From: Lachnospiraceae bacterium | Lineage (GTDB): Bacteria; Bacillota; Clostridia; Lachnospirales; Lachnospiraceae | Length of the DNA stretch: 25,256 nucleotides | Reading direction: 5' to 3' | Assembly: GCA_009774375.1 (NCBI GenBank) | Contig: VSNO01000053.1 | Location: 1-25,256 of the forward strand | In this document: one piece after another, positions 7,379 to 16,002 of the stretch | How the letters are laid out: each line of letters starts with the position of its first letter | Numbering within the stretch: the first letter of the stretch is position 1 | Program-made: the position numbers and the translations under genes | The notes under the pieces: generated by a model | Seen by the model: the letters and a program-made list of their open reading frames with translations, nothing else | Databases searched by the model: none | Told to the model about the DNA's origin: nothing

Positions 7379-9634
7379 CTAACCTGTCCGTTCCTGATCA
7401 CCTGCAAGCCATTTATTCAGGCACTTATATACCTCCTCCGGTTCGATCGGTTTGGAGATGTGCCCGTTCATGCCGCATCTGTATGAGTTCTGTACATCAC
7501 TCTCCAGGGCGTTTGCCGTCATCGCTATGATCGGCATCTCCCTGCAGTCCTTTCGGTCGATCTTTCTGATCTCCATAGCCGCCTCGTCGCCTCTCATGAC
7601 CGGCATGCTGATGTCCATAAATATCAGATCATATGTTCCCTCCTGTGCCGCCTTGACCGCATCGACAGCCTCTCTGCCGTTTGCAGCCTCATCGATGATC
7701 AGCCCCGTGTCTTCCAGAAAACCTTTCACGATCTCCATATTGATGCGCTTATCCTCGACGATCAGTATGTGCTTTCCGGGATATTTTCCCTGTGCAGCCG
7801 CAAGCTCCAGCCCATCTTTGTCCTCGTCGCTGTCACATTTCGTGAACGGAAGGATCACTGTGACCTTCGTGCCCACATTGATCATACTGTCGACTCTGAT
7901 CTGTCCATTCATAAGATCCACAAGGTTCTTGGTGATCGCCATACCAAGCCCTGTGCCCTCCGTCCGGTCGGACAGATCCGTATCCTCCCGCTCAAAAGGT
8001 TCAAAAACGCGTTGTACAAAGCTGCCGCTCATACCGATCCCGTTGTCCCTGATAATAAAGGCCACGCTGCACTGCGCCTCATTCTTCCCCGGCTGTTCGA
8101 TCACCTCCATGCTGATCCTGCCAAACGCGGGTGTGTATTTTACCGCATTGGACAGGAGATTTATGATGATCTGGCGGACTCTCCGCTTGTCCAGCCACAT
8201 GTATTTGTGTGTGACCCTGCGGCAGTCTACCGCAAATATCTGCTGATTCTCCTCACATCGGTTGCGGATCAGGACTTCTATGTCACTGATGAGCTTTACC
8301 AGATCTTCCTTCTTCTCACGCACTTCGATGACACCGCTCTCAATCTTGTTCATATCGAGCACGTCATTGATCAGAGCAAGCATGTTCTGCGACGACAGTA
8401 GGATCGTATTCAGACACCGATCCACTTCCGCCTCGTCATCTATATGCTTTCTCGCCATATACGCCATACCCAGAATCACATTCATCGGCGTGCGCAGGTC
8501 ATGTGACATCGTTGACAGAAATTTGCTCTTGGCATTGTTGGCGCTCTCCGCCTGCTGCAGCGCCTTTTCCAGATCCTTGCTCTTCTCTGCCAGCAGCCTT
8601 GTCATCTCCAGTTCCTTCGCCTTTGCCTCCAGCTCCCTCTGAAGCTGCTCCGCCTTCCATATCTCGTGCTTTTTGAACTCGTCAATGTTCCTGATCAGTA
8701 TGACCATCTTCGGGCCGGACAGCACATTTACCTTTGCATTGTACTGGCGGTAATAGTGGTATTCCCCGTCCTTGTCCCGGATCCGGTACTCACACTCGGC
8801 CCTCCCTTCCCTGTGAAAACGCTCATCAGACAATTCTGTGAGAAATTTCTCCCGGTCTTTCTCGTGAATGCTCTTTAGCATCAGCTTCACCCAGTCAGAA
8901 TAGATCCCCTTGTCCGGAAAATCCAGGACGTTTTCCATCCGGTGATAACCGCACTCATAGCGGTCCGCCTCCATATCCCGGAATGCGACCAGTGTGTAGA
9001 TATCATTCATAGCCTCTGTTGCGAGAACCTCGTTTGTCCTGATCTGCATCTCATCTGTGTAGTCCCGGAGCGCAAAGATCATTTTTTTGTTGTCATTTCC
9101 ATAATCCGGCACCGGAAAACACTCGAGTCTTTTCCACTTTTCGTCATAGGACTTGTAGATAAACTCAATCTTTTTCTCACCGGATTCAAAGCGCCGCTTC
9201 ATTTCCTCCGTGTCCAGCAGCTGGTGAAATCTCTCCCTGTAAGGTGGTTTTGCCCATGAGACGACCGCCATCTCCATCAGCTGGCCAAAATCGCCTGTAA
9301 GATTCTTGATATAATCCCCATGCCGTTCGGAAGACCGGACAATCTCATAGGAACCCTGGTTCAGATCCACCACGTACACTTCAAAGTATTCGCGGCTGAA
9401 ATACATGAGCATCTCATCGCGCTGCCGCTGATTGACCGCATCGTTATCCCGCAGGGAGTAGACCCTGCTTTTCTGAAATGCGAGAATGACGATACACAGT
9501 ATCCCCAGGATCACACACATTGCCTGGAAATACCAGTTGATACTCAACAGTTCAGTCACCAGCAGAATGCAGATCAATATAAAAATAGCATTTGTACTTA
9601 CCGCTCTCGCAAATCTCTGAACTCTTTTTTTCAT
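7379..9634 (-). CDS. Hybrid sensor histidine kinase with C-terminal receiver domain
   Basis: A 751-residue membrane signalling protein. Two hydrophobic helices (about 14-31 and 35-53) form a short N-terminal anchor with little outside. Two PAS-like regions follow (about 75-195 and 205-325), then a coiled coil (325-370). The HisKA domain has SHDLRTP (H378). The HATPase domain has NLLSNAVKY (N496), DNGIGM and GTGLGMAI. A receiver (about 622-745) has an acidic pocket at E627/D628, phosphoacceptor D674 in FMDISMPVM, and K728 in SKPIE. All residues needed for phosphorelay look intact. No separate response regulator or Hpt protein is nearby. It follows a 91-aa protein by 14 bases, starts behind AAGGAA and precedes the radical SAM gene by 4 bases. 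The signal is unknown and the PAS regions may sense a cytoplasmic ligand. Confidence 0.93.
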   Translation of the reverse strand: MKKRVQRFARAVSTNAIFILICILLVTELLSINWYFQAMCVILGILCIVILAFQKSRVYSLRDNDAVNQRQRDEMLMYFSREYFEVYVVDLNQGSYEIVRSSERHGDYIKNLTGDFGQLMEMAVVSWAKPPYRERFHQLLDTEEMKRRFESGEKKIEFIYKSYDEKWKRLECFPVPDYGNDNKKMIFALRDYTDEMQIRTNEVLATEAMNDIYTLVAFRDMEADRYECGYHRMENVLDFPDKGIYSDWVKLMLKSIHEKDREKFLTELSDERFHREGRAECEYRIRDKDGEYHYYRQYNAKVNVLSGPKMVILIRNIDEFKKHEIWKAEQLQRELEAKAKELEMTRLLAEKSKDLEKALQQAESANNAKSKFLSTMSHDLRTPMNVILGMAYMARKHIDDEAEVDRCLNTILLSSQNMLALINDVLDMNKIESGVIEVREKKEDLVKLISDIEVLIRNRCEENQQIFAVDCRRVTHKYMWLDKRRVRQIIINLLSNAVKYTPAFGRISMEVIEQPGKNEAQCSVAFIIRDNGIGMSGSFVQRVFEPFEREDTDLSDRTEGTGLGMAITKNLVDLMNGQIRVDSMINVGTKVTVILPFTKCDSDEDKDGLELAAAQGKYPGKHILIVEDKRINMEIVKGFLEDTGLIIDEAANGREAVDAVKAAQEGTYDLIFMDISMPVMRGDEAAMEIRKIDRKDCREMPIIAMTANALESDVQNSYRCGMNGHISKPIEPEEVYKCLNKWLAGDQERTG

Positions 9635-9648
9635 ACGGATTCATTTCC

Positions 9649-9924
9649 TTAAAGCTTATAGATCAGGTCATGGTTGATCTGTTTCGCATTCTTGACGATA
9701 CTCTCTTCCTGCTCTTTGAGATACAGCTGGAGCTGCGCGAGCTCCCCTTCGTCAAAGCCCTTTGCGTTGACTACATTTCTGCTCGGCAGTATGATCTCCG
9801 CGTAGTCGTCCCTTCCGCCGGCTTTCCTCTCAAAGCACACGTGAATGACCTTGCCGCTCTTCCCCGGAAGCAGACCCGTATGCGTCATCGTGATTTTGTC
9901 GCTGTCATTGATTCTGATGTCCAT
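9649..9924 (-). CDS. Hypothetical 91-aa protein upstream of the hybrid kinase
   Basis: No family recognised. It is a soluble small protein with a beta-rich N-terminal half (MDIRINDSDKITMTHTG; KVIHVCFERKAG; YAEIILPSRNVV) and a long charged C-terminal helix (about residues 58-86, DEGELAQLQLYLKEQEESIV). There is no signal peptide or membrane segment. It starts at ATG 9924 behind AAAGGAAG and stops 14 bases before the kinase start, so it is almost certainly co-translated with it. The gene order suggests an accessory or regulatory role in that pathway, which is only inference. Confidence 0.75.
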   Translation of the reverse strand: MDIRINDSDKITMTHTGLLPGKSGKVIHVCFERKAGGRDDYAEIILPSRNVVNAKGFDEGELAQLQLYLKEQEESIVKNAKQINHDLIYKL

Positions 9925-9943
9925 CTTACTGTTCTTCCTTTCT

Positions 9944-10123
9944 CTATTCAGCCTCTTTTGAACCTTTAAAATGCCTTTTATTATTATAATATAAAATAAG
10001 ACGATTGCAAAGTGCTAAATTGAGAATTGCCGTTATGAAAAATACACCGACGCCCACAATGATCACCAGCATGCCCATCACAACAGTCCATTTTCTTCTT
10101 TTTGCAAATTCCATTTTGCTCAT
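9944..10123 (-). CDS. Small single-pass membrane protein, 59 aa (start uncertain)
   Basis: The frame from ATG 10123 to the TAG at 9944 encodes 59 residues. A basic N-terminus (MSKMEFAKRRKW) precedes a hydrophobic helix (about residues 13-39) and a basic tail ending GSKEAE. The charge pattern suits a cytoplasmic N-terminus anchor, and codon use looks coding. It ends 19 bases before the 91-aa gene. No good ribosome site precedes the ATG: GAGGA is about 18 bases away. The frame stays open upstream as far as about 10262 with no ATG, GTG or TTG, in a stretch that still reads like protein (DFRQLRIKERGI). Either a non-canonical start is used, or the gene has lost its 5' end. No family recognised. 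Confidence 0.5.
   Translation of the reverse strand: MSKMEFAKRRKWTVVMGMLVIIVGVGVFFITAILNLALCNRLILYYNNKRHFKGSKEAE
9983..10010 (-). promoter_or_regulatory. Putative promoter for the 91-aa protein/kinase operon
   Basis: Minus-strand TTGCAA (10010-10005) and a perfect TATAAT (9988-9983) are separated by 16 bases in an AT-rich stretch. Transcription would start near 9976, about 50 bases before the 91-aa gene. The site lies inside the small membrane-protein frame, so if both are real this is an internal promoter. Confidence 0.55.
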
Positions 10124-10218
10124 TATGTATATGGGTCTAATTCCTCTTTCCTTTATCCGAAGCTGTCTGAAATCTGACTTTCTCTTAAGCTCAACATAAC
10201 AACAATTCGTAACAGTTT

Positions 10219-11952
10219 CTATACCACATATCCAAAACCAAGAATTGTAAAGAGCATGCTTTCACATCCCTCAGCCATCCTGACCACGATCTCGTGCTCA
10301 TGACTCTCCCTGTCATCGAGCATGATCTTCGCATTACAATGCACCCATCCTACTTCATGTGGATCAAGTGTAGCGATAAGACTGCCATCCACATACAAAC
10401 ATGCCTTCCCAACATCGCATGCTGCAGAATCCTTAAATATGATCAGTAACGACTTACACTTGATTTTCATTACAAATGGCCTGTCCCCGGTTGTATGAAG
10501 CCAGTTCTCAGGGAATTGAGGAGTTTGCATTACATCTTTGTCCCGCTCTACTGATTGCAGTTCACTATCCCGTCCATTAAAATCTCCGCAGTCAATCACC
10601 GCGTTTATTGCATTATCCTGTCTGTCAAGCAGATGTACATCTTCAAAATCTGCACCAATTATAGCATCTTGGGGCAATTGAACCTTATTGTCCATGATAT
10701 GGATATCTTTGCTATTGACGTCTTCGCTGTCTATTTCCTCAAACAAGTGCATTATACACTCCGCTGTAATTCTGTGCCCTATATTGCCCGGATGGAAAAC
10801 ATCATAGAAAAACTGATTCTTTGACAAAATTCTGCCTTCCTCTTTGCTGAACAGGAACTGCTCTGTCACAGCATCCTTGATACTCACCATTGGAAGATCA
10901 TAATGATATCCGACTGGACTCAGCCTGTCCTGCAGATTCCAGTCATAGGAAAATACCATGAACAACAGCAATACAACCGGCGGCTGCGGCAGTTTCAATA
11001 TCTTACGCACAAGACTTTCATAACATACTCCGTTTGTCTCATCCCCCTCATCATTGACAGCAAATTCCACCACTACCAGGTCAGGAACACTGGTTCCATA
11101 GTTCAGGACATCCCTCTCAAATCGTATCATACCAAGTTCCGAAGATGTACCGCCTATTCCTGCTTTGATGAAACGGACATTATCACCGCTCCCATATTTG
11201 TCAGCAAATGCTTTATAAGACTGGTATGCATAACAGTTCGTATGAATCGGTACTGCACCCGCTCCCTGTGTTATGGAGCCGCCTATGTAAGCAAACGTTA
11301 CATTCTCACCATTTCTCGCCTTATCTATTACTTTCTTTACTGCAGCTGCATTACCTTTCGACAGAAGGGAGCCTGCGATCATATTTTTATAGGCTTCTGA
11401 ATCATAGTCTATATCCGAATCCTCTATAACTTCCGGCGCATCAAAACCGTCCTTCAGATATAATTTTATGTTAACAGTGGCAAGAACCTCTGGTGTATCA
11501 AACTCAAACCTGATCTGCCCAGGCTCTTTATCATCTTCCGACCAGTTCTCCTCGTCTAAGAAGTATACTTGTTCTATACCGTCACAACGCATTGTATGGG
11601 AGATAACTGTGCCGGAATGATACACGTCCGTTTTTCCATACATCTGAAAAATGAAATCCACTTTCCGATCCCGTTCTTTCGCGGATACGGATACGCCGAT
11701 GCTGTGTACCATTTTCCGTAATCCCTGTGTCGTTTTTAACAGTTCCAGCATCGCCTCATCCTTCACATTGCCTGCAATCTTAGCACTGTCTATCAATCTG
11801 CCGTTGTCCATATATAGGAACTGTACCCCACGGTTATCTGATCGTGGGCCTGCAAAAATTTCCTTTTCCTGCAACAAATAGAAAAAAGGTCTTTTTGCCA
11901 CAGGATCTGCCGGTGCAATCTGTTTCTTCATCATTTTTTCAAAATAATTCAT
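10219..11952 (-). CDS. SGNH/GDSL-family hydrolase, probable carbohydrate acetylesterase
   Basis: A 577-residue protein without signal peptide. The central domain (about 195-410) carries the SGNH blocks. Block I is YIGGSITQG (S226), block II is AGIGGTSS (Gly around 265-268), block III is FAVND (N300) and block V is DVFHPGNIGH (D384/H387). A beta-rich N-terminal region (about 25-170) and a C-terminal beta-sandwich-like region (about 430-577) flank it. This three-part shape resembles CE2/CE17-type acetylesterases, but I cannot assign a CE family. It is the last clear gene of the xylan-type operon, starting 10 bases after the chemoreceptor stop. This supports a role removing acetyl groups from imported xylo-oligosaccharides (inference). 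No terminator is visible after it. Confidence 0.85.
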   Translation of the reverse strand: MNYFEKMMKKQIAPADPVAKRPFFYLLQEKEIFAGPRSDNRGVQFLYMDNGRLIDSAKIAGNVKDEAMLELLKTTQGLRKMVHSIGVSVSAKERDRKVDFIFQMYGKTDVYHSGTVISHTMRCDGIEQVYFLDEENWSEDDKEPGQIRFEFDTPEVLATVNIKLYLKDGFDAPEVIEDSDIDYDSEAYKNMIAGSLLSKGNAAAVKKVIDKARNGENVTFAYIGGSITQGAGAVPIHTNCYAYQSYKAFADKYGSGDNVRFIKAGIGGTSSELGMIRFERDVLNYGTSVPDLVVVEFAVNDEGDETNGVCYESLVRKILKLPQPPVVLLLFMVFSYDWNLQDRLSPVGYHYDLPMVSIKDAVTEQFLFSKEEGRILSKNQFFYDVFHPGNIGHRITAECIMHLFEEIDSEDVNSKDIHIMDNKVQLPQDAIIGADFEDVHLLDRQDNAINAVIDCGDFNGRDSELQSVERDKDVMQTPQFPENWLHTTGDRPFVMKIKCKSLLIIFKDSAACDVGKACLYVDGSLIATLDPHEVGWVHCNAKIMLDDRESHEHEIVVRMAEGCESMLFTILGFGYVV

Positions 11953-11962
11953 TGCTGTGACA

Positions 11963-14434
11963 TTATTCCTCTATGCTGAAATAATTCAGATTATCCGCAA
12001 CAGCGATTGAGAGTTTTTTCAATTCCATGGCTGTCCTTGCAAGCGAAGCCGTGGCATCATTAAATTCATTCATCGATGTGCTGGTCTGCTCTGTCGTTGC
12101 TGCATTTTCTTCTGCGATGGCAGACAGATTCGTCATAAGGTTCACCACCTGTGCCCCGGCTTTACCACACACAACAGCCTGTCCAAATACAGTGTTCATC
12201 CTGTCCGCAGTGGAGCTGATCCCTTCCTCGACCATGCCAAACTTCTCCTTCGTCTCATCGAGCTGCTGCTTCTGATTCAGGATAATATCCGTTACTTCAT
12301 TGATGGACTGCACGGTCTGCTGGGACTCTTTTGACAATGCGAGTATGATATCATCAATAATTTTGGCGGAAGAATTTGTCTGTTCCGCAAGCTTCTGTAT
12401 CTCGCTTGCCACTACGGCAAAGCCTCTTCCGGCTTCACCGGCCCGTGCCGCTTCTATACTGGCATTTAGAGACAGCAGATTAGTCTGACTTGCAATCTCT
12501 GCAATCAGGTTTACAACCTCCTGAATCTTGATTACTGACGCATTTGTCTTACGGATCTGATCAGATATCTTCACAAAAGCATCTGTGGTCTGATCACTTG
12601 TGCGGCTCAGTTCCTGAACAATTTGTGTCGCTTCTGCCCCCCTTTTGCTCATGCCCTTTGAAGTATCCGACAGCTTCTCAACACTCTCTGTGATCTGGAT
12701 CATATTTTCCTGCATTCTGGATGCCTGTTGTGACGAATCAGAAATATCACCTGCCTGTACCGCAGCGCCCTTTGCTATCTCATCCAAAGCTGTACTGATC
12801 ACCTCTGATGCACCCTTTGTCTTGTCCGCCTTGTCTTCAAGGGCATTTCCTGTCTCTGCCAGGTTTGCAGAGATCCCCTGTAACTGGCTTATGCTGTCCT
12901 CTAATTTGTCCAAAAACACATTCAAACTCTTTCCAAACTGCGAAAACTCATCCTCTCCATCCGCCTTGATCCTGACTGCGATCTTTCCCTGTGTAATCCT
13001 GTCCAGCGCCTTCTTGAAATGCATAACATTTCTGTCAATACTGGAACTGATCAATACCGTCAGGCCTACCAGTATGATCGATGCGATAACGATCACGATA
13101 ATGCTGGCATTCTGCACTGTAGATTTCACGCGTATCATATCTTCAGAAGCGATATTCCTGACTGTACCGCACAAGGTCGTCAGTTCCTCATTTAACACAT
13201 TATTCTCCGCCTTTAACGCAAGAATCGTATCATCAATCTCTTTCATCTGCCAAAAGACCGCCTGTGCAGCGCTGAGTTTTCCAAGTGAATCGTCTGCAAG
13301 TGTACTGCTTGTCGTATACAGCGGAATATTCTCCTCCATCTCTGTCATTAAGGCCTCTATCCCTGCACAAGCGTCTGCTGTATCCTTCCCTTCCACTACC
13401 ATCCTGCTGTACGAATTTACTTGATCATCCAGCTGCTCCAGACTGCTCTGAAAACTGTAAACACCGGAATATGAGCCTCCATACTTATATTCATATGACA
13501 GACCATTTGGTTCCATATAAAGGGTATATTCAATATTGGCATAATTCTGCGCCGCATACTCTTTGACCGGAATCGCTACAGCAAATTCCTCCCACCCTTC
13601 ATTGGCTGCGTTAAAGTTACATCCAACACGAATCGCCGGTTCTGAATCAAATGTGACAAGCTCACTGTCAACATAGGCAAGTCCGGATCCGTCGAATTTG
13701 TCGATCGCAGCCAAGTCAATATCAATTGAATCCATGCCATTGACTAATTTGATGTCCGTAATATAGCAGTCGCTCTGATATGTCAGTGTCCCTCCAACTC
13801 TGAAAGCCAGCGAATCTCTCTTCACTTTTTCCGGCACCGGTCCGCTGTAAATCAATCTGACATACTCTTTATCGTCCATTTCTACAGCTTCTCCGCTTGT
13901 CCACATACGGGCATCGATCCATTTGATCTCCTGCCAGTCCTGTTTGTCAATCAGATCGGAAAAACTGTCAGCTAAAGCCCCGCTGGCTTCAAGATATTGT
14001 TTATACAATCCGCTTTGACTGTCAAATCCCCTCGTATTGCCAAGCTCGCTTATCTCACTATAATTTTCCCTGCTCTTCGTCAGTTTTTCAAGTATCTTCT
14101 CGATATCTCTCCTGTACTTTGTATCTGCGAGGTTTTGCAGCAGTTCTGCACTCGAAGTCATCTGTCCCAGATTATCAAGAATATTGTCAAGATACTTTTG
14201 GTCAATATAATACTGATACTGTGCCTCAAGTCCGAGATTCTTTGCCTGCAGCACATCAATCTCGTTGACGGTCGATTCAATCTCATTGTTACTGCTGTTT
14301 CTGTTGATCGAATTGATTCCCAGTACGCCAATACAGACTGCCACCAGGATAGAGAAGACACCCATGAGCAGTATCTTACTCTTGATCGTCTGAAACATTA
14401 TCACGCTTCTTATCGCACTTTTTCTGTGACTCAT
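11963..14434 (-). CDS. Methyl-accepting chemotaxis protein with large extracytoplasmic sensor
   Basis: An 823-residue transmembrane chemoreceptor. It has TM1 (about 20-42), an external sensor (about 43-442), TM2 (about 443-465), HAMP (465-515) and a cytoplasmic signalling coiled coil. The tip EIASQTNLLSLNASIEAARA (around 646-665), followed by GEAGRGFAVVA, is the standard CheA/CheW contact region. The sensor is unusually long: helical halves (about 50-165 and 325-435) flank a beta-rich segment (about 168-325) with aromatic residues and repeated short strands. ATG at 14434 follows GGAGGG; ATG at 14398 is an alternative. It sits between a GH43 gene and an SGNH esterase gene on one transcript, so chemotaxis toward the sugars of this locus is likely. 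The ligand is inferred. Confidence 0.93.
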   Translation of the reverse strand: MSHRKSAIRSVIMFQTIKSKILLMGVFSILVAVCIGVLGINSINRNSSNNEIESTVNEIDVLQAKNLGLEAQYQYYIDQKYLDNILDNLGQMTSSAELLQNLADTKYRRDIEKILEKLTKSRENYSEISELGNTRGFDSQSGLYKQYLEASGALADSFSDLIDKQDWQEIKWIDARMWTSGEAVEMDDKEYVRLIYSGPVPEKVKRDSLAFRVGGTLTYQSDCYITDIKLVNGMDSIDIDLAAIDKFDGSGLAYVDSELVTFDSEPAIRVGCNFNAANEGWEEFAVAIPVKEYAAQNYANIEYTLYMEPNGLSYEYKYGGSYSGVYSFQSSLEQLDDQVNSYSRMVVEGKDTADACAGIEALMTEMEENIPLYTTSSTLADDSLGKLSAAQAVFWQMKEIDDTILALKAENNVLNEELTTLCGTVRNIASEDMIRVKSTVQNASIIVIVIASIILVGLTVLISSSIDRNVMHFKKALDRITQGKIAVRIKADGEDEFSQFGKSLNVFLDKLEDSISQLQGISANLAETGNALEDKADKTKGASEVISTALDEIAKGAAVQAGDISDSSQQASRMQENMIQITESVEKLSDTSKGMSKRGAEATQIVQELSRTSDQTTDAFVKISDQIRKTNASVIKIQEVVNLIAEIASQTNLLSLNASIEAARAGEAGRGFAVVASEIQKLAEQTNSSAKIIDDIILALSKESQQTVQSINEVTDIILNQKQQLDETKEKFGMVEEGISSTADRMNTVFGQAVVCGKAGAQVVNLMTNLSAIAEENAATTEQTSTSMNEFNDATASLARTAMELKKLSIAVADNLNYFSIEE

Positions 14435-14469
14435 GATTGCTGTAACCCTCCAATCTTTCTAAGGCTTTC

Positions 14470-15960
14470 TTACTCGTCACCATCAAACTTCCACTCATAT
14501 ACTTCGTAGCCTTCTCCTGTAAACACGAAGTAAAGATCATGAATTCCGCGCACCTGTTTCCCTACTGTTGTTATACAGGCAGTAAGCGTACCTACACTTT
14601 CAGGAGTAAGCTCTGCAATACATAGTTCCTCTCCATGCAGATCATCCAGGCAGACTTTAACACAGCCTTTCGCAGTTCCGCGCACAGACACTTCCAGTGT
14701 TTTTATCGTCTTTCCGCCGAAATCAACACCACTGACCATGATCCAGCTTCCATCGGTTATACCGGTCACAATCATGTCACCCGAACCGCTGTTCACAGCA
14801 CTCTCACCGTACTGTGTCGTCGTAATCCCCGCCATTGCTGCGATCGTAGAAGCCTTGTTTGTGCGATATGGATCAAAAGTTTTTATCTGTGATACCCCTT
14901 CCCTTGTAGCCTGTATCGCGTTGATCTTGCCATTCACGGCAATCTGCACTGCATCAATACTCGTGCTCCTGTAATTCTGTAATACACCCATCCTCTCCTC
15001 AAGAATCCTTGTATGGTATGAAATATACCACTGATCCTGAAAGTAAAACATACAGTGATGGTTATTTCCCTCTCTTCCAAAGAAATATCCGGGATTTTTC
15101 AGTATGGAGCCTGCCAGAGTAAATGGCCCCATCGGAGTATCGCCTGTCATGACCATGATCTCACCATTGCCAAAACCAAGCTGCAAAACCTTTTCTTCCG
15201 GTACGGAAAAATTCGAACAATAGGAGTAGTAATACTTTCCATTGATCTTGTTGATACCCGAATCCTCGTAAAGATATGGAACGTCTGCTATCACTACCGG
15301 TTCTCCCTGAATACTCACCATATCCTTTCCAAGCTTTGCCACCCTCGCTGTCCCCGGATTTGCCGCCCTGTCAGGACTTGGAATCCCTCCGCCGAAATAA
15401 ATATATGCCTCCCCATCATCATCCAACAGAACTGCCGGATCAAACAGCCATGTAACCTCACTGCAGGCAGGCGTCTCTCTCGAGATCAATGGCCTTTTGA
15501 GCGTATCCTTAAACGGTCCTGTCGGACTATCCGCCTCCAGGACCGCTATCCCGTTTCCATTGTTTGCAAAATATAAAAAGAACTTCATTTTTCCGTTAAT
15601 CTCTTTGCACACTGCCGCCGGCGCCCATGAATTCCTGCTCCATTTTGCGGCACCAGCACTGCCCGCAGCGTACACAGTCCCATGGTCTGTCCAATTTACC
15701 AGATCCTCAGAGGATACTACATTAATGGTATCAATCTGTGAATACACATTCTCTATAATTTCTTCATTTTCATTACGGATAAAAATATCTCCCGTCATAT
15801 ACAGGTAGACTCTGTCATCATACACCAGCGCGTAGGGATCTGCACCAAACCGCTGCGTCATGACCGGATTGTGCTCCCCCGGTTTTTTATATCCCTTCTT
15901 TAGCTCCAATTGCTTATATTTTTTCTGCAACTCTTCCTGTAGCATCGTCGCTGTCTCCAA
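14470..15960 (-). CDS. GH43 glycoside hydrolase (arabinofuranosidase/xylosidase type) with C-terminal CBM6-like region
   Basis: A 496-residue cytoplasmic enzyme with no signal peptide. A five-bladed GH43 catalytic domain spans about 28-365, with the three acidic residues in place: D41 in FGADPYALVYDD (base), D174 in WLFDPAVLLDDDG (pKa modulator) and E232 in YEDSGINKINGKYYYSY (acid). The opening NPVMTQRFGADPYALVYDD resembles arabinoxylan arabinofuranohydrolases and related beta-xylosidases such as XynD. The last 120 residues (VSGVDFGGKTIKTLEVSVRG and onward) look like a CBM6 beta-sandwich. Expected role: removing arabinose or xylose from imported arabinoxylo-oligosaccharides. It is 42 bases downstream of another GH43 gene and 35 bases before the chemoreceptor. 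Exact linkage specificity cannot be read from sequence. Confidence 0.9.
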   Translation of the reverse strand: METATMLQEELQKKYKQLELKKGYKKPGEHNPVMTQRFGADPYALVYDDRVYLYMTGDIFIRNENEEIIENVYSQIDTINVVSSEDLVNWTDHGTVYAAGSAGAAKWSRNSWAPAAVCKEINGKMKFFLYFANNGNGIAVLEADSPTGPFKDTLKRPLISRETPACSEVTWLFDPAVLLDDDGEAYIYFGGGIPSPDRAANPGTARVAKLGKDMVSIQGEPVVIADVPYLYEDSGINKINGKYYYSYCSNFSVPEEKVLQLGFGNGEIMVMTGDTPMGPFTLAGSILKNPGYFFGREGNNHHCMFYFQDQWYISYHTRILEERMGVLQNYRSTSIDAVQIAVNGKINAIQATREGVSQIKTFDPYRTNKASTIAAMAGITTTQYGESAVNSGSGDMIVTGITDGSWIMVSGVDFGGKTIKTLEVSVRGTAKGCVKVCLDDLHGEELCIAELTPESVGTLTACITTVGKQVRGIHDLYFVFTGEGYEVYEWKFDGDE

Positions 15961-16002
15961 TCTTATAATAATCTTTTTCTTCCACAGATAATTGCAACTT
16001 CT

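Noticed and set aside
10005..10199. Plus-strand 64-codon open frame with a hydrophobic stretch
   Set aside because: It overlaps the minus-strand small membrane protein, whose frame has better charge pattern, codon use and gene spacing. The plus frame has no ribosome site.
10124..10218. Intrinsic terminator at the end of the sugar operon
   Set aside because: No stable GC stem followed by a T-run is visible on the minus strand after the esterase stop, so none is called.
12645..13424. Plus-strand open frame of 259 codons opposite the chemoreceptor
   Set aside because: Ser/Ile/Phe-rich composition typical of the antisense of coiled-coil Glu/Ala/Gln codons; no ribosome site.
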